From assembly GCA_023443455.1 (NCBI GenBank), contig JAEZUE010000071.1, positions 1 to 26,161 of the forward strand: a stretch of 26,161 nucleotides of DNA, written 5' to 3'. The position numbers and the translations under genes were made by a program. The notes beneath the pieces are model-generated. The model did not search any database and had not been told where the DNA came from. It saw only the letters and a program-made list of their open reading frames with translations. Positions 1 through 19,513 of this stretch are shown in pieces (position 1 is the first letter of the stretch; the number at the start of each line of letters is the position of its first letter). Source of the stretch: Verrucomicrobiota bacterium (GTDB lineage Bacteria > Verrucomicrobiota > Verrucomicrobiia > Opitutales > Opitutaceae).

Positions 1-965
1 CCATCGTGCGCGTCATGCGGCCCGACCCGCGCGGCCAGCCCGGCTTCACCCTCTGCGACCCCGCCTGCGGCACCGGCGGCTTCCTCGTCTGCGCCTACGA
101 GTGGCTCGTCGCCGAGTCCGGCGGCAAGTTCGACCGCGCCGACGCCGCCCGCATCCAGAAGAAGACCTACCACGGCCAGGACCTCGTCGCCCGCCCGCGC
201 CGTCTCGCGCTCATGAACCTCTTCCTCCACGGCGTGGAGCCCGCCATCCACCTTGGCGATACCATCTACGAGCCCGACCGCGGCGAGCGTTTCGACGTCG
301 TCCTCACCAACCCGCCTTTCGGCACCAAGGGCGCCAACCAAGCCCCCGACCGCGACGACTTCACCATCGAGACCAGCAACAAGCAGCTCAACTTCGTCCA
401 ACACGTCCTCTCCACCCTCAAGCCCGGCGGCCGCGCCGCCATGGTCCTGCCCGACAACTGCCTCTTCGAGGGCAAGGCCGGCGAAGTCTTCGAACTCCTC
501 ATGCAGGACTGCGCCCTGCACACCATCCTCCGGCTCCCGCGCGGCACCTTCACTCCGTACAGCCAGGGCGTGAAGGCCAACGTGATCTTCTTCCAGAAAG
601 GCCGGCCCACCGACCACGTGTGGATCTTCGACGCCCGCTCCAACGTGCCCGGCATCACCAAGAAGGACCGCCCGCTCACCCCCGCCCACTTCGCCGAGTT
701 CGAGCAGTGCTACGGCCGCGACCCCAACGGCCTCTCCCGCCGCACCCCCGCCGAGCGCTTCCGCCGCTTCTCGCTGAGCGAAATCAAGGAACGCGGGTAC
801 AAGCTCGACGTCACCTGGCTCAAGGACGAGTCCTTGGAGGACGGCGACGATCTCCCCGAGCCGCAGGAACTCGCCACCGCCGCCGCCGCCGAGCTGGCCG
901 CCGTCGTGGCCGATCTCCAGTCCCTCGTCGCCCTGCTCGATACCGAAGAGGCCGCCGGGAAATGA
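1..965 (+). CDS. hsdM: Type I restriction-modification DNA methyltransferase subunit HsdM, 3' part
   Basis: The frame is open to the left edge, so the gene is cut by the window and about 320 C-terminal codons are visible. The product is the N6-adenine methyltransferase subunit that binds S-adenosylmethionine and works in a complex with HsdS (and HsdR for cleavage). The SAM-binding motif I, DPACGTGGFL, is encoded from 57, and the catalytic motif IV, NPPF, from 309. Both are in the order and spacing usual for HsdM, followed by the conserved LKPGGRAAMVLPD and RLPRGTF blocks. The N-terminal helical domain is missing because it lies upstream of the window. The stop overlaps the hsdS start as ATGA (962-965), which indicates translational coupling. 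No HsdR gene is seen in the window. Family assignment is secure; target sequence and activity cannot be read from the sequence. Confidence 0.95.
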   Translation, partial: IVRVMRPDPRGQPGFTLCDPACGTGGFLVCAYEWLVAESGGKFDRADAARIQKKTYHGQDLVARPRRLALMNLFLHGVEPAIHLGDTIYEPDRGERFDVVLTNPPFGTKGANQAPDRDDFTIETSNKQLNFVQHVLSTLKPGGRAAMVLPDNCLFEGKAGEVFELLMQDCALHTILRLPRGTFTPYSQGVKANVIFFQKGRPTDHVWIFDARSNVPGITKKDRPLTPAHFAEFEQCYGRDPNGLSRRTPAERFRRFSLSEIKERGYKLDVTWLKDESLEDGDDLPEPQELATAAAAELAAVVADLQSLVALLDTEEAAGK

Positions 966-2590
966 AGTCCGCGAAACCCACGCCTCCGCGTCCCGCGCGC
1001 CCACGCGCCGCGACGCCCGCCCCGGACCCCGCCGCGGCACGTCCCACGCCCAGCCGCGGCAAACGCGGCGCGCCCGCCGCCTCCGCCTCCGCGCCCGCCG
1101 CGCCACCGCGTGCGTCCACCGCCGAACCCGACTCCGCCGAGCTCCCGCCGGGATGGAAACGTGTGAGGCTATCGGACGTCACCCAAGAGGTCCCAAGCGC
1201 GAGACCCGAGAGCGAACCGGACCGGATATTCGGTTACGTCGATATTTCGGCCATCGATAACACGTGCTACCAGATCACGGAGATCAAACAGTTCGCCGGG
1301 AAAGATGCCCCTTCTCGCGCACGCCGTCCCATTCGACCCGGGGATGTGTTGTTCTCGAATGTCAGAACATACCTTCGCAACGTCGCCCTCGTTCCACCGG
1401 ACTGCCAAGCGCAACTGTGCTCAACAGGGTTCACGATCCTGCGCCCGACTGGCGCGGTCGATCCGCGGTATCTCTTCCGATATGTGCTCACCGCGGATTT
1501 CATTGATCGAGTAACGCCACAGCAGACAGGCACACACTACCCGGCCACTTCAGATCGCGTGGTCATGGCAGAGACCATTCCCCTGCCGCCGCTGGCGGAG
1601 CAACGGCGGATCGTGGCGAAGCTGGAGGAGTTGCTGGGCAAGGTGGAAGCCAGCCGGCAACGCCTCGCGCAGGTCCCCGCGCTCCTGAAACGTTTCCGCC
1701 AAGCCGTCCTCGCCGCCGCCTGTTCCGGCCGCCTCACCGCCGACTGGCGCGCCCAACGCGCCGCCACCGTCTATCCCTTCGCCGTCGAGTCGCCCGCCCT
1801 CGCCGTCGCCGAAGCGCAAGCCCCGTACGGGCGCTCCGTCTCCGCATCCGCGCCATCCGCGAAATCCGCGGTCAAAAACCAAACCCCGGAGCCCGGAAGA
1901 ACCGCGGATGACACGGATAACGCGGATGACCTGCCGGAAGGCTGGGACTCCATCGACCTCTGCGAGCTTATTTGCGATGGGCCGCAAAACGGTCTCTACA
2001 AGCCGAGCACCTTCTATGGCGCCGGAACGATGATCGTTCGCATCGATGCGTTCTACGACGGGGCGATCACGGACTGGAACGAGCTCAAGCGTGTCACGCT
2101 CACAGAGAACGAACGGCGCCAATACGCGATCAGCAATGGCGACATCCTCATCAACCGAGTAAATAGCCCAAAGTTTCTGGGGAAGGTGGCACTTGTCCGC
2201 GGGCTGCAAGAACCATGCGTCTTCGAGAGCAACATGATGAGGATTTCTCTCGATCCGGCGCGTGTATCTTCCGAGTACGCGATCCTCTTCCTTCAGTGTT
2301 CTCAGGGCGTAACGGAGCTCCGCAAGAACGCCAAACACGCGATCAACCAGTCGAGTATCAATCAAGACGACGTGAAGGCCGTGCGATTCGTCCTCCCGCC
2401 CCTGCCCGAGCAGGAGGAGATCGTGCGGCGGGTGGAGGCGTTGTTCGCGGTGGCGGACCGGCTGGAGGCGCGATTCGAAACGGCCCGCGCGCAGGTCGAC
2501 CGCCTCGCCCCCGCGCTCCTCGCCAAGGCCTTCCGCGGCGAACTCGTCCCCCAGGACCCGCACGACGAACCCGCCTATGCCCCGGCCTGA
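962..2590 (+). CDS. hsdS: Type I restriction-modification specificity subunit HsdS
   Basis: A 542-aa DNA-recognition subunit of the type I complex. It has the classic two-half layout: TRD1 from residue 61 (LPPGWKRVRLSDV), first conserved helix from 208 (LPPLAEQRRIVAKLEELL), TRD2 from 324 (LPEGWDSIDL), second conserved helix from 478 (LPPLPEQEEIV), and a C-terminal FRGELVPQDP block. Each TRD reads one half of a bipartite site and the helices set their spacing. The ATG at 962 is chosen because it overlaps the hsdM stop by four bases; the same frame stays open further upstream but lies inside hsdM. Two oddities are visible. There is an Ala/Pro/Arg-rich extension of about 60 residues before TRD1, and an inverted repeat in the DNA encodes linker residues about 295-322. 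The C-terminus (DEPAYAPA) also ends soon after the usual DEPA block, so a short tail may have been lost. Confidence 0.95.
   Translation: MKSAKPTPPRPARPRAATPAPDPAAARPTPSRGKRGAPAASASAPAAPPRASTAEPDSAELPPGWKRVRLSDVTQEVPSARPESEPDRIFGYVDISAIDNTCYQITEIKQFAGKDAPSRARRPIRPGDVLFSNVRTYLRNVALVPPDCQAQLCSTGFTILRPTGAVDPRYLFRYVLTADFIDRVTPQQTGTHYPATSDRVVMAETIPLPPLAEQRRIVAKLEELLGKVEASRQRLAQVPALLKRFRQAVLAAACSGRLTADWRAQRAATVYPFAVESPALAVAEAQAPYGRSVSASAPSAKSAVKNQTPEPGRTADDTDNADDLPEGWDSIDLCELICDGPQNGLYKPSTFYGAGTMIVRIDAFYDGAITDWNELKRVTLTENERRQYAISNGDILINRVNSPKFLGKVALVRGLQEPCVFESNMMRISLDPARVSSEYAILFLQCSQGVTELRKNAKHAINQSSINQDDVKAVRFVLPPLPEQEEIVRRVEALFAVADRLEARFETARAQVDRLAPALLAKAFRGELVPQDPHDEPAYAPA
1846..1927. repeat. 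Imperfect 27-bp inverted repeat inside the hsdS linker
   Basis: Left arm 1846-1872 and right arm 1901-1927 are reverse complements at 22 of 27 positions, with a 28-base loop. Each arm is itself built of three degenerate ATCCGCG-type units. The element is read in frame as a Ser/Ala/Asp-rich linker between the first conserved helix and TRD2. It looks like a small dispersed hairpin repeat that landed in, and was tolerated by, an unstructured linker; that origin is inference. The arms and matches are read directly from the sequence. Confidence 0.75.
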
Positions 2591-2693
2591 CGCCGCCCTC
2601 CTCGGCTTCCGCGCCGCCGCCCTCCTCGCCGCCTGAGGCGCCGGCTCGAAGCTTGCGAACCGCACACGCGCGGGCGAACCTCCCGTCGTTCCC

Positions 2694-3467
2694 ATGGCCG
2701 AGCCCGCCTCCATCGAATTTGCCCTGAGCGGCACCGCCCAAGGCGGGGAGATCTCCCCCGCCCGCGTGCCGTTCGGCCTCATGCGCAGATTCCACGAGGA
2801 GGTCGAGCGGCTCGTCCTCGGTTCGAACCAGGGTTCGCTGGCCGATGCACTCGTCCAGATCCGCCCCGGCTCCTACGCGCTGGTGGTGCCGATCCCGGAG
2901 AACGTGCGCGAAAGCTTCGAGTTGGACATGACATTGGCGGCGGATGCCGAAGCCACTGCGCTGCCCGATCCCGCGCGGCTGGGCGTGCTGCGGCTCTGGC
3001 AGAAGCGCGCGGCCTTCGAGCAGGGTCTTACCTACCGCATCCGTCCCCAAGGTCCGAATCCGCGCATCCGCGAGCTCACGATCGATGCGAGCACGTCCCT
3101 GCGCCGTCCCGTCGAAGACCGCTGGGTAGCCGTGGAGCTGCTGTTGCTCGGCGAGGTGCGCGAGGCCGGCGGTGAAAAGACGAACATCCACGTACGCCTG
3201 CGCGACCGGAAGGAGAGTGTGATCGTCGCCGTCTCGCCCGAGCAGCTCAAGGCCGAGGCCTACCCGCTCTTCCGCGAGAAACTGCTGCGCGTCTCCGCCG
3301 AGCGGAACCTGCGCACCCAGGCGCTGCGCAAGCTCCGCCTGCTGGAATTCGTGGCCTACAAGCCCGAGTTCGACGAAGCCGCCTTCGCCCGCCTGACCGC
3401 GGCCGGCGCGCAGGCCTGGGCCGATGTGCCCGACGCCGCGCAATGGGTGCGCGAGCAACGAGGATAA
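2694..3467 (+). CDS. Uncharacterised 257-aa protein paired with a PIN-domain gene
   Basis: I do not recognise a named family. The product is 257 aa, has no signal peptide or membrane segment, and is rich in charged residues. It has a hydrophobic block around residues 63-70 (YALVVPIP), a central segment around residues 139-180 that could be a beta-rich domain (RWVAVELLLLGEV, then NIHVRLRDRKESVIVAV), and a basic helical stretch (EKLLRVSAERNLRTQALRKLRLLEF). Its C-terminus ends DAAQWVREQRG. The ATG at 2694 follows a 103-bp gap after hsdS. The stop is three bases before the PIN gene start, and an AGGA-type ribosome site for the PIN gene (GAGGAT, about 3459-3464) lies inside this gene's last codons, so the two are probably translated together. 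From that context it may be a partner or neutraliser of the PIN nuclease, although it is much larger than a usual antitoxin. Function is unknown. Confidence 0.8.
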   Translation: MAEPASIEFALSGTAQGGEISPARVPFGLMRRFHEEVERLVLGSNQGSLADALVQIRPGSYALVVPIPENVRESFELDMTLAADAEATALPDPARLGVLRLWQKRAAFEQGLTYRIRPQGPNPRIRELTIDASTSLRRPVEDRWVAVELLLLGEVREAGGEKTNIHVRLRDRKESVIVAVSPEQLKAEAYPLFREKLLRVSAERNLRTQALRKLRLLEFVAYKPEFDEAAFARLTAAGAQAWADVPDAAQWVREQRG

Positions 3468-3470
3468 GCC

Positions 3471-3986
3471 ATGCGCGACGCGGTGCTGCTCGACACGAGC
3501 TACCTGATCACCCTCGCGGATCCGCGCCGTGCGCGGCACGCCGTCGCCAAGCAGTTCTTCCAGCACTTTCTCCGCGAGCGGATGCCCATGATGCTCTCGG
3601 CCATCGTCGTTTCCGAATTCTGCGTACGCCAGACGTTCGCCACCCTGCCGCTGGAGCAGCTCGTCCAACTGCCCTTCAACCACGAGGACGCCATCGCCGC
3701 CGCGGCGTTCGACTTCAAGCAGCACAAGGGCGCGGAGAGCGACCGCCAGTCGCTCAAGGACGACCTGAAGATCATCGGACACGCCCATGCCCGGAATCTC
3801 GGCTACCTGATTACCGACGACGCCGAGACCATGTATCAGTATTGCGCCACGCTCCGCAAAGTGGGCCGCACGCATCTCCGCGCCATCCGGCTGCAGGACG
3901 GCTTCACCTTGGAGCCCTTCACCCCCGACGGGCAGAAGGACATGTCGGTCGTGATGGAAGATCCCGGCATCTACCTCGCAGAGTAG
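3471..3986 (+). CDS. PIN-domain nuclease-like protein
   Basis: A 171-aa protein with the acidic pattern of PIN domains, which are RNase H-like Mg-dependent RNases often acting as VapC-type toxins. D8 lies in LLDTSYLITLAD, E49 in IVVSEFC, D97/D98 in KDDLKIIGHAHA and D116/D117 in YLITDDAE. The usual length is about 130-150 aa, so this copy has an extra C-terminal tail of about 35 residues (QDGFTLEPFTPDG to the end). It is coupled to the preceding 257-aa gene with a three-base gap. Its place just downstream of a type I modification module suggests a toxin-antitoxin-like or accessory defence role, but this is inference. All catalytic acids appear intact. Confidence 0.85.
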   Translation: MRDAVLLDTSYLITLADPRRARHAVAKQFFQHFLRERMPMMLSAIVVSEFCVRQTFATLPLEQLVQLPFNHEDAIAAAAFDFKQHKGAESDRQSLKDDLKIIGHAHARNLGYLITDDAETMYQYCATLRKVGRTHLRAIRLQDGFTLEPFTPDGQKDMSVVMEDPGIYLAE

Positions 3987-4035
3987 GCACCCCGGTACCG
4001 CGGCATTCTTGCGCCGCCTTCGTTCCAGAACATCC

Positions 4036-4248
4036 ATGACCTCAGACTGCCACGTTCCAGCCCACAGCCTCCGCCCCTTCGAAGTCACCATCCCCACCTC
4101 CGATGGCGCGGCCGTGGCCGATCGCATCACGATCGATGTGCCGATGGACTGGGACGAGGACATCCACGATTGGACACTCACCCCCGAAGCCGAAACGCTC
4201 ATCGAAACCACAAAGGCCCGGCACATAGGAGTGACCCGCCGAGCCTGA
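4036..4248 (+). CDS. Small 70-aa ORF resembling the pre-HTH part of an antitoxin
   Basis: Seventy residues, acidic in the middle (ITIDVPMDWDEDIHDWTLTPEAETLIETTKARHIGV). The LTPEA…I..TKARH.G pattern is, from memory, like the segment that precedes the helix-turn-helix in some XRE-type antitoxins. Here the frame stops right after it, so no DNA-binding domain is present. It may be a broken remnant or an independent small protein. ATG 4036 is preferred over a TTG at 4009 that would add nine residues; neither has a clear ribosome site. The next gene begins 10 bases after the stop. Whether it is expressed is uncertain. Confidence 0.5.
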   Translation: MTSDCHVPAHSLRPFEVTIPTSDGAAVADRITIDVPMDWDEDIHDWTLTPEAETLIETTKARHIGVTRRA

Positions 4249-4258
4249 GCCCATCCAC

Positions 4259-4969
4259 ATGCTCACCCTCGGCATCGATCTGGCCTCCATGCCGAAGGAC
4301 ACGGCGGCGTGCCTCGTGCGCTGGGAGCACGGCCGCGCGACCGTCGAGGCGCCGCGCCTTGGTTGCACGGATGCCGACCTTGACGCGTTGATCCGCGAAG
4401 CCGACGTCAACGGCATCGACGCGCCATTCGGCTGGCCGGACGCCTTTCGCGCCGCCGTGGCCAACTGGACCGCGACCACCTGGACCGAGGATGCACCCCT
4501 CCGCGAAAGCCTCCGCCTGCGGCTCACCGACCGCCGAATTCACGAACAGCTCAAGCTGATGCCGCTCAGTGCGTCCACGGATCGGATCGCTTTGCCCGCG
4601 ATGCGCGCGATGGCATTGTTGCGTCGCCACGACGTGACCGACCGTGGCGGCGACGGGCGTTTCTTCGAGGTCTATCCCGCCGGCAGCCTGAAGGTGTGGA
4701 AACTACCGCACCGCGGCTACAAGGGCTCCGGCAAACCCGAACGCACCTGCCGCACCGCCACGCTCCGCCGTCTCCGGGCCGCCCTGCCGTGGCTGGAGAT
4801 CCCCGCCGCCTGCGCCACCACCGACCACGCTCTCGACGCCCTGCTCGCCGCCCTCACCGCGCGTTGCTGCGCGGCGAAGCGAAGCACACGTCCGGTCGCC
4901 ACCGAGCGCGCCATCGCCGCCCTCGAAGGCTGGATACACCTGCCGACCGACTGGCCCGCACCGGACTGA
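4259..4969 (+). CDS. DUF429 family protein (predicted RNase H-like fold)
   Basis: A 236-aa protein matching DUF429, a widespread family of unknown role with a predicted RNase H-like fold. Visible family blocks are GIDLAS near the N-terminus (D7), NGIDAPFGWP (D54), the middle DRIALPAMRAMALL, FFEVYPAGSLKVW, and the C-terminal TTDHALDALLAAL. The acidic residues in the first, second and last blocks would form the presumed metal site. Length is normal and no signal peptide or membrane helix is seen. ATG 4259 is 10 bases after the preceding small ORF, so the two may be cotranscribed. Substrate and pathway are unknown. Confidence 0.85.
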   Translation: MLTLGIDLASMPKDTAACLVRWEHGRATVEAPRLGCTDADLDALIREADVNGIDAPFGWPDAFRAAVANWTATTWTEDAPLRESLRLRLTDRRIHEQLKLMPLSASTDRIALPAMRAMALLRRHDVTDRGGDGRFFEVYPAGSLKVWKLPHRGYKGSGKPERTCRTATLRRLRAALPWLEIPAACATTDHALDALLAALTARCCAAKRSTRPVATERAIAALEGWIHLPTDWPAPD

Positions 4970-5046
4970 AGTCTGGCCCTGAATCCTCACGAGGCGCCGG
5001 TCAGAGCGCACAGAAAGTGATGCGGTTAATGGGGGCGAACCGTCCC

Positions 5047-5082
5047 GGTGAGCCGCGGCTCGGCGGGGACGCCTCACCCTAC
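5047..5082 (-). repeat. GTAG-headed REP-like hairpin upstream of trpS
   Basis: Read on the minus strand the element begins GTAGG (GTAG at 5082-5079) and folds with an outer 6-bp stem, GGTGAG (5047-5052) against CTCACC (5073-5078), enclosing a very GC-rich, partly self-complementary interior. A GTAG foot plus a GC-rich hairpin is the layout of REP sequences mobilised by RAYT transposases; no RAYT gene is seen in the window. The remaining bases of the gap (4970-5046 and 5083-5150) show nothing I can identify. Confidence 0.5.
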
Positions 5083-5150
5083 CTCGATCGATGCGATTCG
5101 TTTGGGAGGCTCCAGAGGCTTCCGCGTTCCCCGATTCCCCGCTATCCACA

Positions 5151-5216
5151 TTCCCTCTTTCCCTCGCCCCCTTACTCCCTCATTCCCTTTCTCCCTCACT
5201 CCCTTTCCGTTCCGCC
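5151..5216 (+). repeat. Polypyrimidine tract of TTCCCT/CTCCCT units directly before trpS
   Basis: About 62 bases are almost all C and T, interrupted by only a few purines, and contain roughly seven copies of a TTCCCT or CTCCCT core at 8-13 base spacing. The tract runs almost to the trpS start codon and leaves no room for a purine-rich ribosome site. It could be a slippage-prone simple repeat, an unstructured leader, or a triplex-capable homopurine/homopyrimidine tract. Function is not known. Confidence 0.6.
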
Positions 5217-6353
5217 ATGTCAACCGAGTCCACCACGCCCGCCCCCGAATCCCTGCCCACCAACGCCGCCGACGAGACCACGATCTCCGCCGACACGTTC
5301 CAGGCCGCGGTCCGCCGCAGCGAGGCGCTCTGGAAGGACATCCCGGCCAATCCGCACAAGTACCGCGTGCTCACCGGCGACCGGCCGACCGGCTCGCTGC
5401 ACATCGGCCACCTCTTCGGTTCCCTTCAGAACCGCGTGAGAATCCAGAACCTCGGCGTGACGACCTTCATCGTCGTGGCCGACTACCAGGTGCTCACCGA
5501 CCGCGACACGGCGGACAACGTGGCGACCAACGTGCACGAAATCGTGCTCGACTACCTCGCCGCCGGCCTCGACCCGGAGAACGGCCGCACGTTCATCTTC
5601 CCGCACTCGCACGTGCCGGCGCTCAACCAGCTGCTCGTGCCGTTCCTCACCTTCGTCTCGGTGCCCGAGCTCGACCGCAACCCGACTGTGAAGGAGGAGA
5701 CGAAAGCCGCCGGCCTGCGCCAGATCAACGCCCTGATGTACACGTATCCGGTGCACCAGGCCGCCGACATCCTCTCGGTCAAGGGCAACATCATCCCCGT
5801 CGGCAAGGACCAGCTCCCCCACCTCGAGCTGACCCGCAAGATGGCGCGCCGCTTCAACAGCCGCTTCGCCGCCGATCCGGCCGTCTTCCCCGAGCCCGAC
5901 GCGCTGCTCTCCGAGACACCCGTCATCCTCGGCCTCGACGGCGGCCAGAAGATGAGCAAGAGCCGCGGCAACGCCATCATGCTCAAGGCCACCGCCGACG
6001 AGACCGCCAAGCTTCTCAAGCGCGCCAAGACCGACAGCGAACGCAACATCACCTTCGATCCGGACAACCGACCGGAGGTGGCGAATCTGCTCCGCCTCGT
6101 CTCGCTCTGCACCGGCCGCACGCCCGAGGCCATCGCCGCCGAGATCGGCGAAGGCGGCTCGGGCAAGCTGAAGGCGATGCTCACGGAATCACTCAATACC
6201 ACCCTTGCCCCGCTGCGCGCCAAGCGCGCCGAACTGGCCAAGGACCCGGGCTACGTCACCGGCGTGATCAAGCGCGGCATCGAACGCGCCAACGCCGAGG
6301 CCGAGGCCACCCTCGCCGAAGTGCGCAAGGCGATGGGCATGGTGTACTGCTGA
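5217..6353 (+). CDS. trpS: Tryptophanyl-tRNA synthetase
   Basis: A 378-aa class Ic aminoacyl-tRNA synthetase that charges tRNA-Trp with tryptophan in the cytoplasm. The HIGH signature is at residues 62-65 in TGSLHIGHLFGSL, and KMSKS at 245-249 in GGQKMSKSRGNAI. Between them lie the family blocks DYQVLTDRD, YPVHQAADIL and PVGKDQLPHLELTR. ATG 5217 is chosen because the protein then begins shortly before the catalytic core; an in-frame ATG at 5091 would add a repeat-encoded Pro/Ser/Phe-rich stretch that is not protein-like. About 40 residues precede the conserved core, somewhat longer than typical bacterial TrpS. No Shine-Dalgarno sequence precedes the start, only the polypyrimidine tract. Assignment is firm. 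Confidence 0.97.
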   Translation: MSTESTTPAPESLPTNAADETTISADTFQAAVRRSEALWKDIPANPHKYRVLTGDRPTGSLHIGHLFGSLQNRVRIQNLGVTTFIVVADYQVLTDRDTADNVATNVHEIVLDYLAAGLDPENGRTFIFPHSHVPALNQLLVPFLTFVSVPELDRNPTVKEETKAAGLRQINALMYTYPVHQAADILSVKGNIIPVGKDQLPHLELTRKMARRFNSRFAADPAVFPEPDALLSETPVILGLDGGQKMSKSRGNAIMLKATADETAKLLKRAKTDSERNITFDPDNRPEVANLLRLVSLCTGRTPEAIAAEIGEGGSGKLKAMLTESLNTTLAPLRAKRAELAKDPGYVTGVIKRGIERANAEAEATLAEVRKAMGMVYC

Positions 6354-6407
6354 GCCACGACGCACCGGCATGACCGGTACAGCCATCATCTGAGCATTCG
6401 GTCGAGT

Positions 6408-6509
6408 GACGAGGGACGAGGGGCCGATCACTGAGGAGATCGAGCGAAGCACTCGTGCTGGAAGCTCGCCACGGATGGTTTGACGCTCGCCCCTCGACGC
6501 TCGCCCCTC
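6408..6509. repeat. Short GA-rich and CT-rich tandem repeats in the trpS/kinase gap
   Basis: A GACGAGG heptamer is repeated in tandem (6408-6414, 6415-6421). Further on, a 14-base unit, GACGCTCGCCCCTC, is repeated exactly (6482-6495, 6496-6509). Part of the second pair (CCCCTCG) is complementary to part of the first (CGAGGGG), so a loose long hairpin is possible. It may act as a terminator after trpS or be a decayed dispersed repeat. I see no clear promoter in this 253-base gap. Confidence 0.5.
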
Positions 6510-6594
6510 GGCAGGATCATCACGTCTGGGGCCGCCGCAGTCGGATTCGGTCCGCCTCGACGAGCACGGTCAACTTGGGACGAATCATGCCGAT

Positions 6595-6600
6595 AGAAGG
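6595..6600 (+). promoter_or_regulatory. Ribosome binding site of the first hybrid kinase
   Basis: AGAAGG lies six bases before ATG 6607. It supports that start and is one of only a few recognisable Shine-Dalgarno sequences in the window. The second and third kinases lack an equally good site. Confidence 0.65.
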
Positions 6601-6606
6601 TTCGGC

Positions 6607-10812
<4,206 letters not shown>

Positions 10813-10876
10813 TCCCGCGCCCGACAACACCTCCCCCTCAAGCAGGCCTCGCAACCGCCGATTCAAAGCCGGAACC

Positions 10877-15031
<4,155 letters not shown>

Positions 15032-15068
15032 ACTGCCAATCCCCCGGGGGGCGCTTTCCCCGTCATCC

Positions 15069-19265
<4,197 letters not shown>

Positions 19266-19388
19266 GGTACCGCGTCGGCCCCAAGCCGCCCGGCAAGCCA
19301 GGCTCGCCCCGAGATTCGCCCCAGCCGAAGGCTCACTCGACAAGTGCACCGAGCCGCTCACGCCCCACCCGAGGGCGCAGGCCGGTTT

Positions 19389-19417
19389 TTGACTCGCCCC
19401 CGGCAGCGGAGTATCTT
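19389..19417 (+). promoter_or_regulatory. Near-consensus sigma-70-type promoter
   Basis: TTGACT (19389-19394) and TATCTT (19412-19417) are separated by exactly 17 bases. This is the best promoter match I found in the window. It would start transcription near 19424 and leave a leader of about 90 bases before ATG 19514. It implies that the downstream gene can be expressed independently of the kinase operon. No obvious operator palindrome overlaps it. Confidence 0.6.
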
Positions 19418-19513
19418 CTCGCGCCGGCCACTACCCCCGGCACCGTGCCGCGCAGGCATCCATGACCTGCCGGTCCGCACACGCCTCATCAACGTTCCCC
19501 ATTGGAGCCCATC

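Noticed and set aside
101..961. In-frame extension upstream of hsdS
   Set aside because: It lies in another frame of hsdM, is Arg/Pro-rich and not protein-like; the ATGA overlap defines the hsdS start.
2358..4226. Minus-strand open frame of 622 codons across hsdS, the 257-aa gene, the PIN gene and the small ORF
   Set aside because: It covers four better supported plus-strand genes and their gaps; composition is that of a shadow frame.
5091..5216. Longer trpS start at 5091
   Set aside because: The added residues are encoded by the polypyrimidine repeat and are Pro/Ser/Leu-rich without similarity to TrpS.
4970..5216. T-box leader controlling trpS
   Set aside because: No T-box core sequence or antiterminator/terminator pair is visible and this control is not typical of the likely lineage.
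10813..10876. Separate promoter between the first and second kinase genes
   Set aside because: No hexamer pair with acceptable spacing is seen in the 64 bases, so cotranscription is more likely.
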